This document shows, piece after piece, positions 11,422-21,454 of a stretch of DNA of 64,000 nucleotides. Where the stretch lies: positions 36,907,087 through 36,971,086 of the forward strand of contig OY759216.1 in NCBI GenBank assembly GCA_963662175.1, given 5' to 3'. Source of the DNA: Aradus depressus. Its lineage: Eukaryota; Arthropoda; Insecta; Hemiptera; Aradidae. The position numbers and the translations under genes are program-made. A model generated the notes under the pieces. The model worked only from the letters and a program-made list of their open reading frames with translations. It ran no database searches and was not told the origin of the DNA. How positions within the stretch are numbered: position 1 is the first letter of the stretch; the number at the start of each line of letters is the position of its first letter.

Positions 11422-11987
11422 TGTAACGAAGTTACATATATGGTTCACATATGGAACTCACCCCATCTCATTTATCGATAGTCGTTCGGAAATGTACCTG
11501 TGTTGATTGAACGGTTGTACACCGGGAGCGCTCATCTCCTAGGTGAGCCATCAATCAACTTAGGGGCACATTCGATTCCTAGTCGAGCTAGAGAGAGACC
11601 AACTTGCCTCCGCAGAGAGCGAACATACCAGGTGCTGTATATTGTAAATGAAGTATATTTGAAATTATTATATATATATATATTATTCTTTCGAGGGGAT
11701 CCTTTGTATTAGATATTTCACCAGTCTATTAGTTATTTTGAAGTGATTTTTGAGTTTATTTGAAGATTATATTTCCACGTTTTTCTTTTATAACTATTTT
11801 TCTTATTTTCTCTCTCTCACCCCTTTCCCAGCAGAAGTGGCGATCATTTGGACTCCAGACTTTTCCTAATCGGAAATATAGGGATTTCACGAGGGTTTTT
11901 GTCCAGTAACTGGAATTTCCGCCCTCAAGTGTTTTTGATGTCTGTTCTCGGTTTCCACTGCGAGTTATAGAGGGAACAATCATTACA
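11422..11987 (+). repeat. 3' LTR of the gag-only element
   Basis: It is 566 bp, near-identical to the 5' LTR, and is followed directly by the GTTA target duplication. Confidence 0.92.
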
Positions 11988-12027
11988 GTTAAAACGCTAC
12001 CTCTGAGCTACCGGCGCCCTCTAGAAA
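11988..12027 (-). repeat. SINE-1, copy e, tRNA-like head
   Basis: The SINE resumes after the LTR element with GTTA, then the complement of an intact A-box head (CTCTGAGCTACCGGCGCCC). Removing the LTR element and one GTTA restores a continuous SINE. Confidence 0.85.
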
Positions 12028-12894
12028 TTAGTTCTTTACGCTTATTTTCAACAGTCCTGGAGGAATGGGTATTGCGTAAAGGAAACCCATCTTGACGCGA
12101 ACAATTGGTTGTTGATTATAAGACCGAACAACAAAATAAGAACTGACATTGAGAAAAGTGACCGGGTACCTAACAGGACAACTAGACGGTAAGAAAAAAT
12201 CACTTTAAAATGGGTCTTGTTGAGGGTCCTTTCTGCTGAAGATGTGAAGTGTTGTAGGAAACCACGATAAACAAGCTGGGCAAATGTAAAGGTTATTCAC
12301 ATCTCCAATAGAGAATCTTCGATTCCTCAACCCAGATAAGTTGAAAAAACAGAACTTCGAAAGGATCCTGCAATTCATTAAAGAGATAGGAAAGAGGGTA
12401 ATTAAATACTAGCGAGGGGCCTTCAGGCCTTGGATAATATGTGTACAAGACCCACCCGTGCAATCAATCAATTAATGTAACACGTGCCTGCAGTACGAGG
12501 CAAAGCCCTAATTGTCTGCGACAAGCGTTATTTCTATAAGAGTAAAACGTTTTGAAAGGAAATTAAGCTACCTCGAGTCATTTTTGGAAAGTAATTTGTT
12601 AATAGAAAAAATATTAAAATTACATTTAGGATCAATTAATTTTGGAGCATGCTGTAAAAAAAAACCTTTAAGAAATTTCAATTAAAGTGGCCCTACCTCC
12701 CCAATATTTTTTAATATCTGTATCGTCTTTATTATTTTTTATTTATTTTTTCATTTTGAAGGGCCTTTACTACCCTAGACACATCTGAAGTTAGATTGGC
12801 AATTAGAACAACGCCACGATAGTAGGAATTCTAGTAGAATGTTATAGACAAGATCAATGCAACGTAAAATGCGACACCTTCATATTAAATCTGA
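12028..12894. other. Unassigned sequence
   Basis: No domain or repeat was recognised. Several homopolymer and AT tracts lie at 12590-12760. Confidence 0.5.
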
Positions 12895-13112
12895 ATTTAT
12901 TTTTAAGTCCCCAGCTATCCGATGTGTAGAGGAAGTTATATAATCGGTCAGAAATTCGATGTGAGGTTTTCAAAAGAATTTCATCTTTTCCGATCGGATT
13001 CCAAAAGTTAAAAACAAAATGCCTGTTCATGCGTGTGTCTGTAAAAACTATAACTCCCAATAGAAAGAATGTATCAACACAAAATTGTATATGTATATCC
13101 AGAATCCGCTAA
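12895..13112 (-). repeat. Repeat B copy
   Basis: An inverted copy starts at the terminal palindrome (CCCCAGCTATCC...GAGGAAGTTATATAATCGGTCAG) and runs to ATATCCAGAATCCGC, where the Harbinger-like element begins. Confidence 0.65.
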
Positions 13113-13930
13113 AGGCTAGTACAGACATGCGAGCAACGAACCGAGCACTGTTCGGCTCGTTTTCAGTTTTCAACGAACACAGTCCAAGCCGAACAGAGAC
13201 GAGCCGAGCATTTGGATGCTCCACAACCATACTAACGAACATAACCTGCACAAGTTAACCTGCAGATAACAAATTTACGTTTATTTGTATATCATTTTAT
13301 TACTATTCAAAATCTTCAATCAGAAAATGCTCAAGGTAGGTAGCTACTTACGTAATTAATTTACATATTTGTAGTACAATTAATACGGATACGAATTTAT
13401 TATGATACGTAATATATTTTTACATGTAAATTGTTTAAAATGAACACTTTTTTAGGAAAAGTGTTTGAATAATTCCTCCCAAGCATCCAATCTCTTTATT
13501 TTATTAAAATGTAATTTGTGTTTTAAATCCCATATGACTGGGTACTGTCTCATAGCCTGAGCAAACTGAATTTGAAGCTCCTGAGACCAGTCTTCAGAAG
13601 CCATAATAAAATATAATTTATTGAATAATATTTAAATATATATTTAATTAAAAAAAAAAAGGAACGTGCACTTCCAAAAACCTAAATATTTGAGAAGTTT
13701 ATAATATTGGTTATAAACAATAGTGCTCGGGTCAAGTCGGGACGGTTCGGCTTGGTACCAGTCCACACACACCGCAGCCCGAGCCGAACATTCCTTTGAT
13801 GGTTCGTCAAAAAACCGACAACAGGTGGAGCAGACCCCGAGCCTCCCTTGTTCGTCGAGCGCCTGCGCACTATTCCCCAGGCATGCGCACTGACTAATGT
13901 TCGGCTCGTTGCTCGCGTGTCTATACGCCT
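13113..13930 (-). mobile_element. Harbinger-like non-autonomous element with a MADF exon
   Basis: The ends are inverted repeats. The left end from 13113 (GGCTAGTACAGACATGCGAG) matches the complement of the right end at about 13893-13930 (TTGCTCGCGTGTCTATACGCC). Further GTTCGGCTCGTT-type sub-repeats lie inside both ends. It is 818 bp. A MADF-domain ORF inside (13452-13604) fits the PIF/Harbinger superfamily, whose second protein commonly has a Myb or MADF domain. No transposase remains. No exact 3-bp target duplication can be seen. Confidence 0.65.
13452..13604 (-). pseudogene. MADF-domain fragment of a Harbinger accessory protein
   Basis: Reading from the ATG at 13604, 50 codons encode the first half of a MADF domain. 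There is the FAQAMRQYPVIWDLKHK segment, with the Pro-x-x-Trp-Asp core, and then the RLDAWEEL segment that marks the central helix. Translation ends at TAA (13452-13454), so the domain is cut in half. MADF proteins bind DNA, and in Harbinger elements the companion protein helps bring transposase to the ends. No intron donor is evident, so truncation is likelier than an exon boundary. Confidence 0.65.
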
Positions 13931-13936
13931 CTTAAG

Positions 13937-14316
13937 ACAGCGTTTCCAAACCTTTTTTGGATCGCCTACCACTTGGTAGAACATCATGCTAAATTGTACC
14001 ACTTCGTAAAAATGATTGTATTTCGTGAAATTTGTTATTGCGAGTGTGTTATTTTATTTGCATTATAAATTTTATAGGGTGACCATGTATTCACATCACA
14101 TAATGAGATAAATTACATTGAAACACGCCTTAATGTCATAGGCCAATATTTCATTCATCACAATATTTTCTCTTAACGTCTCTTTGAAGAACTGAAGACT
14201 GAGCGATTTCAACGTTTTGCACCGAATTTTCAGACCTATCATTTGTAGAACTCGGCAATACATCACTGTTCGTGTTTTGCTTGAGATTTTGGCACGTACC
14301 GGTTCTTAACCACTGA
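13937..14316. mobile_element. Possible hAT-like MITE
   Basis: The left end CAGCGTTTCCAAACC and the complement of the right end (CAGTGGTTAAGAACC) are both close to the CAG-starting ends typical of hAT elements. The interior is non-coding. I could not find a convincing 8-bp target duplication. Confidence 0.35.
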
Positions 14317-14727
14317 TCCATGGGTTATAAAAAAACAAAATCAATAAGGGGATCAATGAATTTTAATAAACAAAGACGATACAATTACAAATAATAACCT
14401 GTCACTTGTAAACCGCGCGGTGAAGTGAACGAGAGTGCAGCGTCATCACAACAGTGGCGGTGACATCTCAAGTTACTGATGGCTAACGGCTAGAAAAAGT
14501 GCACTCCAAAAAAACAATATCGATTGCTGGATTTTCGATCATCCACTGTACATATTAACAACTTTACTGTATAATATTGTATAATATTATTTACTAAAAT
14601 AATTTTTATGAATTATAGGAAAAAAAGTTTATATGATATTTAATAAATTATTAAAACAAAAACTCTAATAACTGCAGTTGTAATTATCTTGTATTGACAA
14701 GACATTTAATATATTAATTTAAACTCC
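14317..14727. other. Unassigned AT-rich spacer
   Basis: Nothing recognisable was seen. Confidence 0.5.
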
Positions 14728-14980
14728 CATAAGGATGACACTTATTAATTTTCAGCGGTATCGCAGGAAGGGAAGAGGGGAATGAACTCAAAAACCTCAA
14801 TAACTGCCGATTTATAGATTGTATCAACACAAAATTTAGTATGAGGATTTAGGAGCCCCAATGCAATTGAACTATTGATTATTAGCCCAAACAGTGGACC
14901 TGATTTAGAAGAGGCGCGAAAAGTTAATTGATTAATTCGTTCTGGGGAAGTACATTGCCGATGTTTCACCACTTTTTTTA
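14728..14980 (-). repeat. Repeat B copy
   Basis: An inverted copy: the ATAACTGCCGAT unit, AGCCCAAACAGT, then AATTCGTTCTGGGGAAGTACATTG and the outer hairpin remnant. The order is the family's standard one. Confidence 0.65.
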
Positions 14981-15424
14981 AATGTCTATTATTCATGTTC
15001 TCACACAACACCGACCACCGGTATATTTTATACTGTTCAGTGAACTATAATTGAGTTATAAACTATATTTTTGAATAACTTATCTTTATTATTCTTTATA
15101 TTATTTCTTTATTTTCTTAAATTTTAGTTATTTATCTACATTCTAAAAACTATAATTGTTAGAAGTTATGGAAAGTAATCTTTGAGACGCTATAATTCTG
15201 TGTACGTTGGTCCTACTTCAAATTTGGTAAACATTTTTAAACAGAAATCCCAAAAGGGACATATTTTTTGTAATATACGATTTTTCTATAGAACCAACCG
15301 TTTTCGCATAAATCAAGCAATTATCTGAAAAAAATGACATGATATGTGACATGAATTTTGATATACTGACTTGTCGCCGAAGTGAGGCTAATGTACCAAG
15401 TTTCGGCCTTCTGTCTGTTAGATT
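14981..15424. other. Unassigned sequence with a dispersed fragment
   Basis: The stretch at about 15215-15360 (ATACGATTTTTCTATAGAACC, then CCGTTTTCGCATAAATC) resembles about 27210-27310, 29530-29640 and 29700-29800. It is an unclassified dispersed repeat that repeatedly ends near CGGCAAA or CGGCATA. Confidence 0.4.
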
Positions 15425-15770
15425 GTGACTGATATACGAAGTATAGGGGAAGTTATGCAATCGGTCAGAAATTCGATGTTGAAATTTCACCAGAATTTCG
15501 TATTTTCCTAGACTCTTTTTCTAAAAAAGGAAAACAAAATTCTATTTGTCTGTGAACAAGATAACTCCGATAACTATAAAACCCCCTGAGGACGACCACC
15601 TATTTTCAGCCCAAGGAGAAGAGGGATCACAGGGGTGGTCAGCACAAAACCTGAATAACTGCCAATGTAATGAATATATCGACACGAAATTTCATGTTTG
15701 AATTGAAAACCCTAGGATAACATCTATTAATTTGAGCTCATTCACTAACGACATTTTTTCTTGTTGATGG
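15425..15770 (-). repeat. Repeat B copy
   Basis: An inverted copy beginning at the terminal palindrome (GATATACGAAGTATAGGGGAAG) and running through the GAATTTC and AACTGCCAATG units. Confidence 0.65.
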
Positions 15771-16109
15771 ATTAACATTCCAGGGTTAAATTTCAGAGAA
15801 TTATGCCGGAAATTCTTTCCTCGGTATCAACAATTTGTTGTCATCTGTTTTTTGTTTTTGAGTTTTCACTGTGCCATTTTTGAGATTTGTGTTGTTTGAA
15901 AAAAAACGAACAAAATCAAGCCATTCGGTTCCTTCACTCAACTGTTCCCTAGAATGACTCGAGCTTTTACTGATGCCTTATTTTCTCTAACTGCTGATGT
16001 TATCGAATCCTATCTGATCTACATCCGCTTAAATCTAACATTAACGAAACCCTTCCATGTGAGATACTGGTGTGTACAATGTCTATGTTTTAAAAAATAT
16101 TTTTTACAT

Positions 16110-16220
16110 ACCCAGGTATATGATGTATAGGGGAAGTCATGTTATCGGTAAAAAATATACACTCATTTCAAAAATTAAAACTTTTTTTCGGCATATTGGG
16201 CTCAAAGTCGATGGGTGTCC
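16110..16220 (-). repeat. Repeat B end fragment
   Basis: It holds the terminal palindrome (CCAGGTATATGATGTATAGGGG) and an adjacent part. The fragment is interrupted by the family D element that follows. Confidence 0.5.
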
Positions 16221-16221
16221 T

Positions 16222-16590
16222 TATAGATGATAGTAAGATGTTGTGGACAAGATTTATCATAGAAATAAAAGACGTTGCGAAGGCAACGTCTTTTATTTCT
16301 ATGATACAACACAACATATACAACACAAATCTCTAAAATAAAACAGTGGGAAGCCACTGTTTTATTTTAGACCAGAACCGGTTTTCGACGCAATAGCGTC
16401 ATCATCAGTGATCTATGATAGAATAATAAAATATACAAATGATAAAGGGCGAGTTGTCCTTTAACCGCTGTGTTATGTGAGTGGGATGAACCACAGATGA
16501 TGACACTGTTGCGCCGAAAAATGGTTCTCGTCTAAAATAAAACAGTGGGAAGACAACGTCTTTCATTTCTATGAGATAATTTAATAATGT
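16222..16590. mobile_element. Hammerhead-like family D element, copy 2, with double palindrome
   Basis: The element starts GATAGTAAGATGTTGTGG. It contains two consecutive perfect snap-back palindromes (16255-16306 and 16332-16371), each closed by a GAAG loop, then a minus-strand hammerhead-like core (16370-16410). A decayed plus-strand counterpart lies at about 16490-16531. The closing arm AATAAAACAGTGGGAAGACAACG ends near 16585. The inverted arms with facing ribozyme-like cores define the family. No protein is encoded. Confidence 0.65.
16370..16410 (-). ncRNA. Hammerhead-ribozyme-like core
   Basis: On the minus strand the order is CTGATGA, one extra T, a perfect 5-bp stem II (GACGC / GCGTC, loop TATT), GAAA, a short stem III (ACC / GGT) and then C, the expected cleavage position. 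These are the conserved hammerhead core parts in the right order. The extra base between CTGATGA and stem II, and a weak stem I, make activity doubtful. Hammerheads of this minimal type are known from Penelope-like retroelements. Confidence 0.5.
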
Positions 16591-16998
16591 TTTATGGATC
16601 GTAAAAGGCTATCGCTCCCTCCCTCACTGTTCACTTTGAAAAAAGAAATATTTTATCCCATTTTATGTCATTTTGATCTCAACTTCCTTACAAACTTCAT
16701 AAAAGAAAAGTTAAGATCTATTGTGGAAGAAACTTTTTAAATTATCCACAAAGGAGTTCGTAAATAATTGAAAAGGTTATCTATTAAAATAAATATAATA
16801 AATTAAAGAAAATGTTGGTCTGTTTCTCTATTTGTTTCTCTATCACAGAAAAATAATAATAACATTTATTTCCGTTAAACTAACAGGATAAGTAAAGTTC
16901 TTTATTTTTTTGAAATACAGAAAAAGGTAAAAAAAAAAAAAAACAGAAAAGCTCACAAAGAAACATTTTATAAAAACACATCAGATTTTGAAAAGATT
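16591..16998. other. Unassigned AT-rich spacer
   Basis: Nothing was recognised apart from A-rich runs near 16930-16945. The left end of the Tc1-like element should lie here but no inverted repeat could be matched. Confidence 0.45.
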
Positions 16999-17716
16999 TT
17001 AGTAACTGTTGTTCCCTCCCCTAGCTTGAATGACAGCATCTGACAGCATCTATTCTTCTGGGCATTCCCCTGATTAAATTTTGAATTACTTCTTCCGGTA
17101 TGTTTTCTCACTCTTGAAGCAAGAAGTTCCGCAAATCATCTAAATTTTGTTGCTGTCGTGTTCTGACGCGTCTTGCAAGGATGTCCTAGACATGCTCTAT
17201 GGGTTTCATATCTGGACTTCTTGCGGGCGTCCATTGCCACAATTTGATCTTCACGAAGGTACTGTTGAACAACACCCGCAACATGGGGTCGAGCATTGTC
17301 GGGCGCCAAAAGAAATCGAGGGTCGACAAACGGGGCGAAGGGCATGAGATTCTAGGATCTCTCTGATGTACCGAGCCATGACCAATGCCACTAAGTCCGT
17401 AAAGGCGTTTAAATTTACGCCTCCCCACACCACTACAGAACCTCCTCTAAAACTGATTCGGGTTGAAACATTTCAGGGAGTAAAGCGTTTCCCGAAGGTT
17501 TCTAAGAGGTGGCTATAGTAAAGGCGGGTAGACTGCCGATCCCGAAGCGCATGTGTAACTGCAAAAAGCGGTCATCCCTCTCGGCAGTTGTTGCCCACTT
17601 CTGCAGGAGTACCTGCTCGTCTCCTGATGTCGACTCACAACACCACAGAGTGTGACCGTTAGAGCCGACTTGCGGTTTCCCTGATTGCTTCCTCTTCACT
17701 CTCTTCTTTGGGCCAT
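16999..17716 (-). pseudogene. Tc1-like transposase relic
   Basis: Tc1/mariner transposases cut and paste DNA at TA sites with a DDE triad. Minus-strand fragments in two or more frames show the family order: ERDDRFLQLHM near 17590-17560 (helix-turn-helix region), VVVWGG near 17440, PDNARPHVA near 17300-17275 (second catalytic Asp), and SPDMKPIEHV near 17210 (third catalytic region). At the C-terminus there is NLIRGMPRRID. Stops and frameshifts break it. The sequence between the N-terminal and VVVWGG parts, about 100 residues in relatives, is deleted. A direct 10-bp duplication TGACAGCATC lies at 17031-17050. The right terminal repeat may end at about 17974 (GTCCGGGAGTGTATA). Confidence 0.85.
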
Positions 17717-18620
17717 GGAACAGTTATTTACTTTACTTATTCTCAAATAAACAAATTAAAAAAAAAATTAGAGAAACGAAAGGCTCTGTAAAGTACTGCA
17801 ATGATAGACTGGATCGCTGGGTAAAGAAAAGTCCATTTCTTTAATCCATAATGGTAAATAAACATTAAAGAAAGATAGAGAATTATAGCAAACATACTCG
17901 TGGAGAGATAAACACAACAAAACCATTAAAATTGCAAAAATTGAAGTGATCCTTTAATTTTGTCCGGGAGTGTATATGAGTATAAAAATAATAATTTTAA
18001 TAAATACAGTTAATCACTATAGTAAGGATTCTTTAATGAGACAAGTAGATTCAGAAGTGAGAAAATGACAATATACATTTTTTTTTAATTTAAAAAAAAA
18101 TTGAGGGTGAAAAGCTTTTAAAAGCTGAGCTCTGCCGCTAAAAGACAGGAGACAAAATGCGACTAATGGATCCTTCCGTGATTTATGCGACCTCAGGAAA
18201 TATTCGGTAAAATATGAAAATATACATAGAGAAGAAGGTTTTATGCCGCATCTCCTGCTATAGTTCAGAATCAGGCTGTGAGGTTACCTTATGACGTATC
18301 TTATTACCATGTTATGGTTTGACGGAAATAAATATTATTATTACGATCACCCAGGTTTCTGCTCGTTGCTATATCGTTGACTTAATCGACAAACAGGTTA
18401 GAAACTTTTAAGAATAGTCTCTCCCTAATGTCGCTACAACCTTGTTGTCAAGTTGATTAGAAGCCCGGGTAGAAAAAGATGTACAATTTTTCTTGATCAT
18501 CATCGGAAGATCATGAGAAGCGCTATAATAATAATAATAATAATAATAATATTTATTTCAGTATGTGTGTCTGAAGAGTCGATGGTGAATGACCGTTAAT
18601 GTACATCCTCAGCACACGTT
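17717..18620. other. Tc1 flank and unassigned spacer with AAT microsatellite
   Basis: A probable Tc1 inverted end lies at about 17950-17974. An (AAT)n microsatellite lies at about 18526-18553. Nothing else was recognised. Confidence 0.5.
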
Positions 18621-18624
18621 AAAC

Positions 18625-19000
18625 TACTAAGTTTTCGCTCTCACGCTCAAACTTATCGATCGTTCGGGATAAATCAATAATTGACTTTCACAGGGATTTC
18701 TCCCCATACTCAATTTCGTCTCAGTTATTAGGTTTTGAGTTGGGGTCTCCACCCATGATCCCCCTTTCCATAAGGCCGATTTTGCGCAATACCAATAAGC
18801 GTTTTCCTTATGGTGTTTTGATTTTACATATAAAATTTCGTGTTGATACATTCATTACATCGGCAGTCCTAAAATCAATGGTTGTGGCCCAGGAGTTATC
18901 GTGTTCACAGACATACAGAATTGTTTTTTCATTTTTGGAATCTGGAAGTCGGAAAACATGGAATTCTCGTGAAAATTCAACTTCGAATCAGTGTGTCCAG
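18625..19000 (+). repeat. Repeat B copy
   Basis: A forward copy: TTTTCGCTCTCACGC, the CATTACATCGGCAGTCC unit, the GTGTTCACAGACATACAG unit and the GGAAGTCGGAAAACATGG unit, in the usual order. Confidence 0.65.
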
Positions 19001-19144
19001 AGTGTCGCTATACAATAACCCAGAGCTAATAGTTAGCTAAACCCTCGACCCCGAAGTGAACTTACAAAAGAGGGTGGTGCACACTTGTGGAGTATACTTC
19101 TGACTAGATGATTTTAGATATAAGTTAGGGAGCGGGGGAGTTTA

Positions 19145-19335
19145 GATATAAGTTATAGTGGTCGTGCGTGCTAGAGCGTTCGGCTTTGGTCGCATGGTCT
19201 CACTATGGTTTGCGGGTTCGGATCCCGTCCGGGAGTAGCCCATCCCGGGACCATGGATGTCGTAAATAACTAGATAACACAGTGGACATGGCTAAATATG
19301 CATCGTACATAAAGCCAAAAAACAAAAAAAAAATA
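19145..19335 (+). repeat. Second tRNA-derived SINE family
   Basis: A tRNA-like head with a B box (GGTTCGGATCC near 19208-19218) is followed by a non-tRNA body and an A-rich tail (AAAAAACAAAAAAAAAA near 19316-19331). It is unrelated to SINE-1 in body and tail. The A box is only weakly matched. Confidence 0.6.
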
Positions 19336-19884
19336 TATATATAAGTTGAAATATTCAATAATTTCGAAGCAATAGACGTTGTGTCACTAATCCGGCATAT
19401 AGTGAATTTCCGATAAGTTCATAATATCCAGTCTCCAAGACATAAATGAAAATTCCGCACTCCTCACAATCTACGCTAGATACTTCTGAAGAGAGTTTGT
19501 AAATTCTAATAATTCAAAGATCTAGGGTGATGTGTCACTTACCTGGGACCCTCAACTTTAAAAAATATTCTGTCTGTCTCTAATAAGCAGACATAGCGAG
19601 TCTCTAACAAGCCCAGACAACAATCCTAATCGTGACAAGTTGAAAATAATTCTAAATAGGAAGTTTGTGGAAATTAATTTAATAACACCGTTCAAACTTC
19701 TACATTTCGAACTGAAGTAAACCGACATTCATACAACCAAAAGTTCCATTAGTTAAAGTTAATATTTATTAATTGTCTGAGGATTAAACAGCAAATGATC
19801 TAAATAAACAACTGAGAGGGTTCTAAGTTTGTGACACAAGAGACAAATCTTATCCTACCTTCTGCTTTCATTGGGATACCAGTT
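19336..19884. other. Unassigned sequence
   Basis: No gene, repeat or RNA signal was recognised. Confidence 0.5.
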
Positions 19885-20080
19885 GATATCTTAAGGGGAG
19901 AGGCTTAACTTAATAACTCGACTGAAAATTTCATATATGAATTCAAAACCCCATAAGGACGACACATCAATCAGCGTTATTGGTAGACGAGGGGGGGATC
20001 AGAGGGGCTCAACTCATAAATCCATAAACTGCCGATGTAATGAATGTTTCGACATGAAATTAATGTTGTATTTATAAAGT
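19885..20080 (-). repeat. Repeat B copy
   Basis: An inverted copy with CCATAAGGACGACAC, the ATAAACTGCCGATGTAATGAATG unit and the ACATGAAATT unit. Confidence 0.55.
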
Positions 20081-20317
20081 CCAAAAAAAATAAAAAATAA
20101 TAATTTCGACGCCCCGCCTCCTGGTCTTCCTCCACTGCTGATCAGTGGATAGTTGGGCAGTGTAGTGGCCTCCTCCTCTCTCCACTAGTTGGAGAGTGGT
20201 ATATAGCAGAGTGCGGGAGTCCTACTGGTGCTGTCCTCGTCGAGTTTCTTTCTTTTTATTTTATTTTTTAAATTTGTTTTATCTCTTTTATTTTATGCTT
20301 TCTGCATATAGAATGTA

Positions 20318-20600
20318 GTTATGCCCGGGCTTCAATTAAGAAGTCATATCGCCTACTGTTAGAGCTCTCTTTGACTGGTCTGGTGGACGTGATCTCGATT
20401 CTACTAGTGGAGCCCTAAATTCTGCATACACTACATTTGTATTCACTTAAAGTAACGGGCTCTTGCACGAGAACCTGATTCTTACAGGCTAACGTCCCAT
20501 CTGAAGAACGGCATGCTCCAGGAATTTTATAGTGCCTCGGCTAGGCTTCGAACCCGCGATCTCAGAAGGCAAGCTCGCTACCTCTCTGATACCGGCGTAT
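20318..20600 (-). repeat. SINE-1, copy f
   Basis: An almost full-length inverted copy, from the tail complement (GCCCGGGCTTCAATTAAGAAG) to the B-box complement (GGCTTCGAACCC) and a degraded head (TGATACCGGCG). Confidence 0.8.
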
Positions 20601-20710
20601 CTATACACCATATTATTCACTTAATTGTTTATTTAATTTAATTTTAGTAAATTTTAAAATAAAAAGGCCCTATATTTGGACGACACGTCAAAATCCGAGT
20701 CAATCCTTTA

Positions 20711-21451
20711 AGGTGCATATCAACCAAAAAAACATTTTCCCCAAATGTTTGTGATTATTTGCGATCGAATGTTTACATTTTGTCTTCACCAACCAAATGT
20801 TTGCAAACAGTAGTATGTTTGCAAACGTTTGTTATCAATCCGACTAGAAAATAGTTGTCAAAATGACACCGAGAAGAAAACTTATTGCTAGTGTTGCATT
20901 TATACTTATGTCTGCTTTAATAGAAAAAGAAATATATTAAAAAAAAAAAAGAAACAGAAAACATAGATTTTGGGTATCCCATTTGTTAAAAACTAGAAAA
21001 TCAATGCAACTAATAACTGACATAAGAACAAGTGATAGAAGTGAATTTGTAAGCAGGATACAAGTACAGTAATATAACATATATTTTGCTATTTCACACC
21101 ACGCTTCATGCTTTTTTATTTTGTTTGTAATGGAACTTATGTGACGCTTGCTATAGTTCTGGCTTTAGTTTGTAAAACTCAATTAATTCTAAACTTTTTT
21201 CGTTGTCCCACTCCATAAATGTTGTTGATTCAGTATTTAAAAATTAGATGTGACCTAGTAAATAATAATATCATAATATAATAATACGAGGGGCGTCCTG
21301 CCCTGGACATCGTCTGAACGCGTACAAACAATGAAATTATTTTGATGTACCTGCCTACCGCGTGGATCGTGTCTTCATCAAACAAGTATACGAGTTTGCA
21401 AATATTTGCAAACATTCACAAACGTTTTGCTCACTTGCTGGATACGCACGT
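20711..21451 (-). mobile_element. Harbinger-like non-autonomous element with TTA duplication
   Basis: The ends are imperfect inverted repeats (AGGTGCATATCAA versus the complement ACGTGCGTATCCA). Longer AT-rich sub-terminal repeats contain AAATGTTTGTGA and AAACGTTTGTGAATG. TTA flanks both sides (20708-20710 and 21452-21454), as expected for the TWA targets of PIF/Harbinger. A decayed MADF exon lies inside (21080-21216). It is 741 bp with no transposase. Confidence 0.7.
21080..21216 (-). pseudogene. MADF-domain relic
   Basis: From the ATG at 21216 the frame reads MEWDNEKSLELIEFYKLKPE, the classic start of a MADF domain. It then meets a stop (TAG) where the family has the conserved Trp. After a frameshift the EAWCEIAK segment follows near 21100-21086. 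It is the second MADF exon in this window inside a Harbinger-like element, and its sequence is clearly different from the first. Confidence 0.65.
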
Positions 21452-21454
21452 TTA

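Larger units (their letters stand above)
6140..11987 (+). mobile_element. Gag-only LTR retrotransposon
   Basis: A full-length LTR element with 5' LTR 6140-6711, 3' LTR 11422-11987 and a 4-bp target duplication GTTA on both sides (6136-6139 and 11988-11991). The LTRs begin TG and end CA. The primer-binding site follows the 5' LTR by 4 bp and a polypurine tract precedes the 3' LTR. The only long ORF is gag-like (7076-8368). No protease, reverse transcriptase, RNase H or integrase motif is visible in the remaining ~3 kb. It is therefore non-autonomous and would need pol in trans. LTRs differing by only a short TA-repeat indel and one or two nearby bases point to a recent insertion. The 4-bp duplication and Gag style suggest Ty3/gypsy affinity. 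Confidence 0.9.

Noticed and set aside
16145..16172. Left inverted end of the Tc1-like element
   Set aside because: ATACACTCATTTC resembles the right end only weakly and aligns better with repeat B, which adjoins it.
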